Assembly: GCA_022616235.1 (NCBI GenBank)
Contig: JAKEFC010000258.1
Span: 1-37,289 of the forward strand
Source of the DNA: Planctomycetota bacterium
GTDB lineage: Bacteria; Planctomycetota; UBA8108; UBA1146; JAKEFC01
Reading direction: 5' to 3'
Length of the DNA: 37,289 nucleotides
The notes below the pieces were generated by a model, which searched no databases, had not been told where the DNA came from, and was given only the letters and a program-made list of their open reading frames with translations. How positions within the stretch are numbered: position 1 is the stretch's first letter; every line of letters starts with the position of its first letter. This document shows, in pieces, positions 36,730 through 37,289 of the stretch. Position numbers and translations under genes: made by a program.

Positions 36730-37233
36730 CTACTCTCCGAAGCTGCCGATCGGCCCATCCCAGACGGGCGGAGATCTGCCCTCGACGTAGGCGCGAAGAG
36801 CGCCGTCGAAGAGAAAGCGCCAGCCCTTCTCTTTGTCCTTCATCCCCTCGTCGCTCACCGGACCGATCGTCGCTTCGGTGAATCGCACCAGGGTCTCCTT
36901 CCCCGCGGCCTCGATTTCCCAAGTTCCGGTCCAGAGGGCGGGGCCGCCCCAAAGCGGAAACGCGACTCCCCAGACGTCGAGGCGGCTCTCTTTCACGACC
37001 GTGTTTACGGTCGCCCAGAGCAGGCCGTCGGTGTCGCTCCACACCTCGCACATCCGCCCGCCTGGATGTGCATCGAGCAGGTAGCGACGTTCGCCTTCGC
37101 GTCCGCCCGTGTAGAACTCCTGCGGCCACCACCGCGTAATCTCATCCGTCAGCGCGCGCCAGACGCGCGCCCGCGGCGCCGCGATCCGGGTCTCCACGAT
37201 CGCTTTCCCGATGCTCGCCATCTCCATCGCCAC
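36730..37233 (-). CDS. SRPBCC (AHSA1/START-like) domain protein
   Basis: IVETRIAAPRARVWRALTDEITRWWPQEFYTG ... GTWEIEAAGKETLVRFTEATIG. Confidence 0.88.
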   Translation of the reverse strand: MAMEMASIGKAIVETRIAAPRARVWRALTDEITRWWPQEFYTGGREGERRYLLDAHPGGRMCEVWSDTDGLLWATVNTVVKESRLDVWGVAFPLWGGPALWTGTWEIEAAGKETLVRFTEATIGPVSDEGMKDKEKGWRFLFDGALRAYVEGRSPPVWDGPIGSFGE

Positions 37234-37289
37234 AATGTTTCCTTTCCCGTGAGCTTGCCTTGCCGCGAATCCGAGACCGCCAGGCCTAG

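Overview
37.3 kb of GC-rich bacterial chromosome, probably proteobacterial or similar. All calls come from reading the translations and raw bases; no database search was run. From left to right it contains: (i) the end of a sugar or glycan modification locus (formyltransferase, DegT aminotransferase, methyltransferase, uncharacterised alpha-toroid-like protein), with a palindrome and tandem-repeat cluster; (ii) a near-complete kynurenine/2-aminomuconate tryptophan catabolic locus split over two strands, with a CTG-start ACMSD candidate and an apparent frameshift at the kynureninase/KMO junction; (iii) an ECF sigma factor paired with an anti-sigma factor that carries a thioredoxin-like CxxC domain; (iv) a lower-GC island with a DUF6228-like ORF; (v) a compact Rieske - cytochrome b - octaheme HAO-like - NapA - tetraheme cytochrome operon; (vi) a stress module of Hsp20, tandem UspA, a globin-coupled PAS histidine kinase, an NtrC-type sigma54 activator and two CBS-domain proteins. 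Four good sigma54 (-24/-12) promoter matches sit in front of the kinase, uspA and both cbs genes. Two of them share an identical 13-bp upstream motif at nearly the same distance (73 and 75 nt), which suggests a self-contained heme-sensor/sigma54 regulon functionally reminiscent of the mycobacterial DosR dormancy regulon. This is my best candidate for a previously undescribed system. No rRNA, tRNA or CRISPR was recognised.
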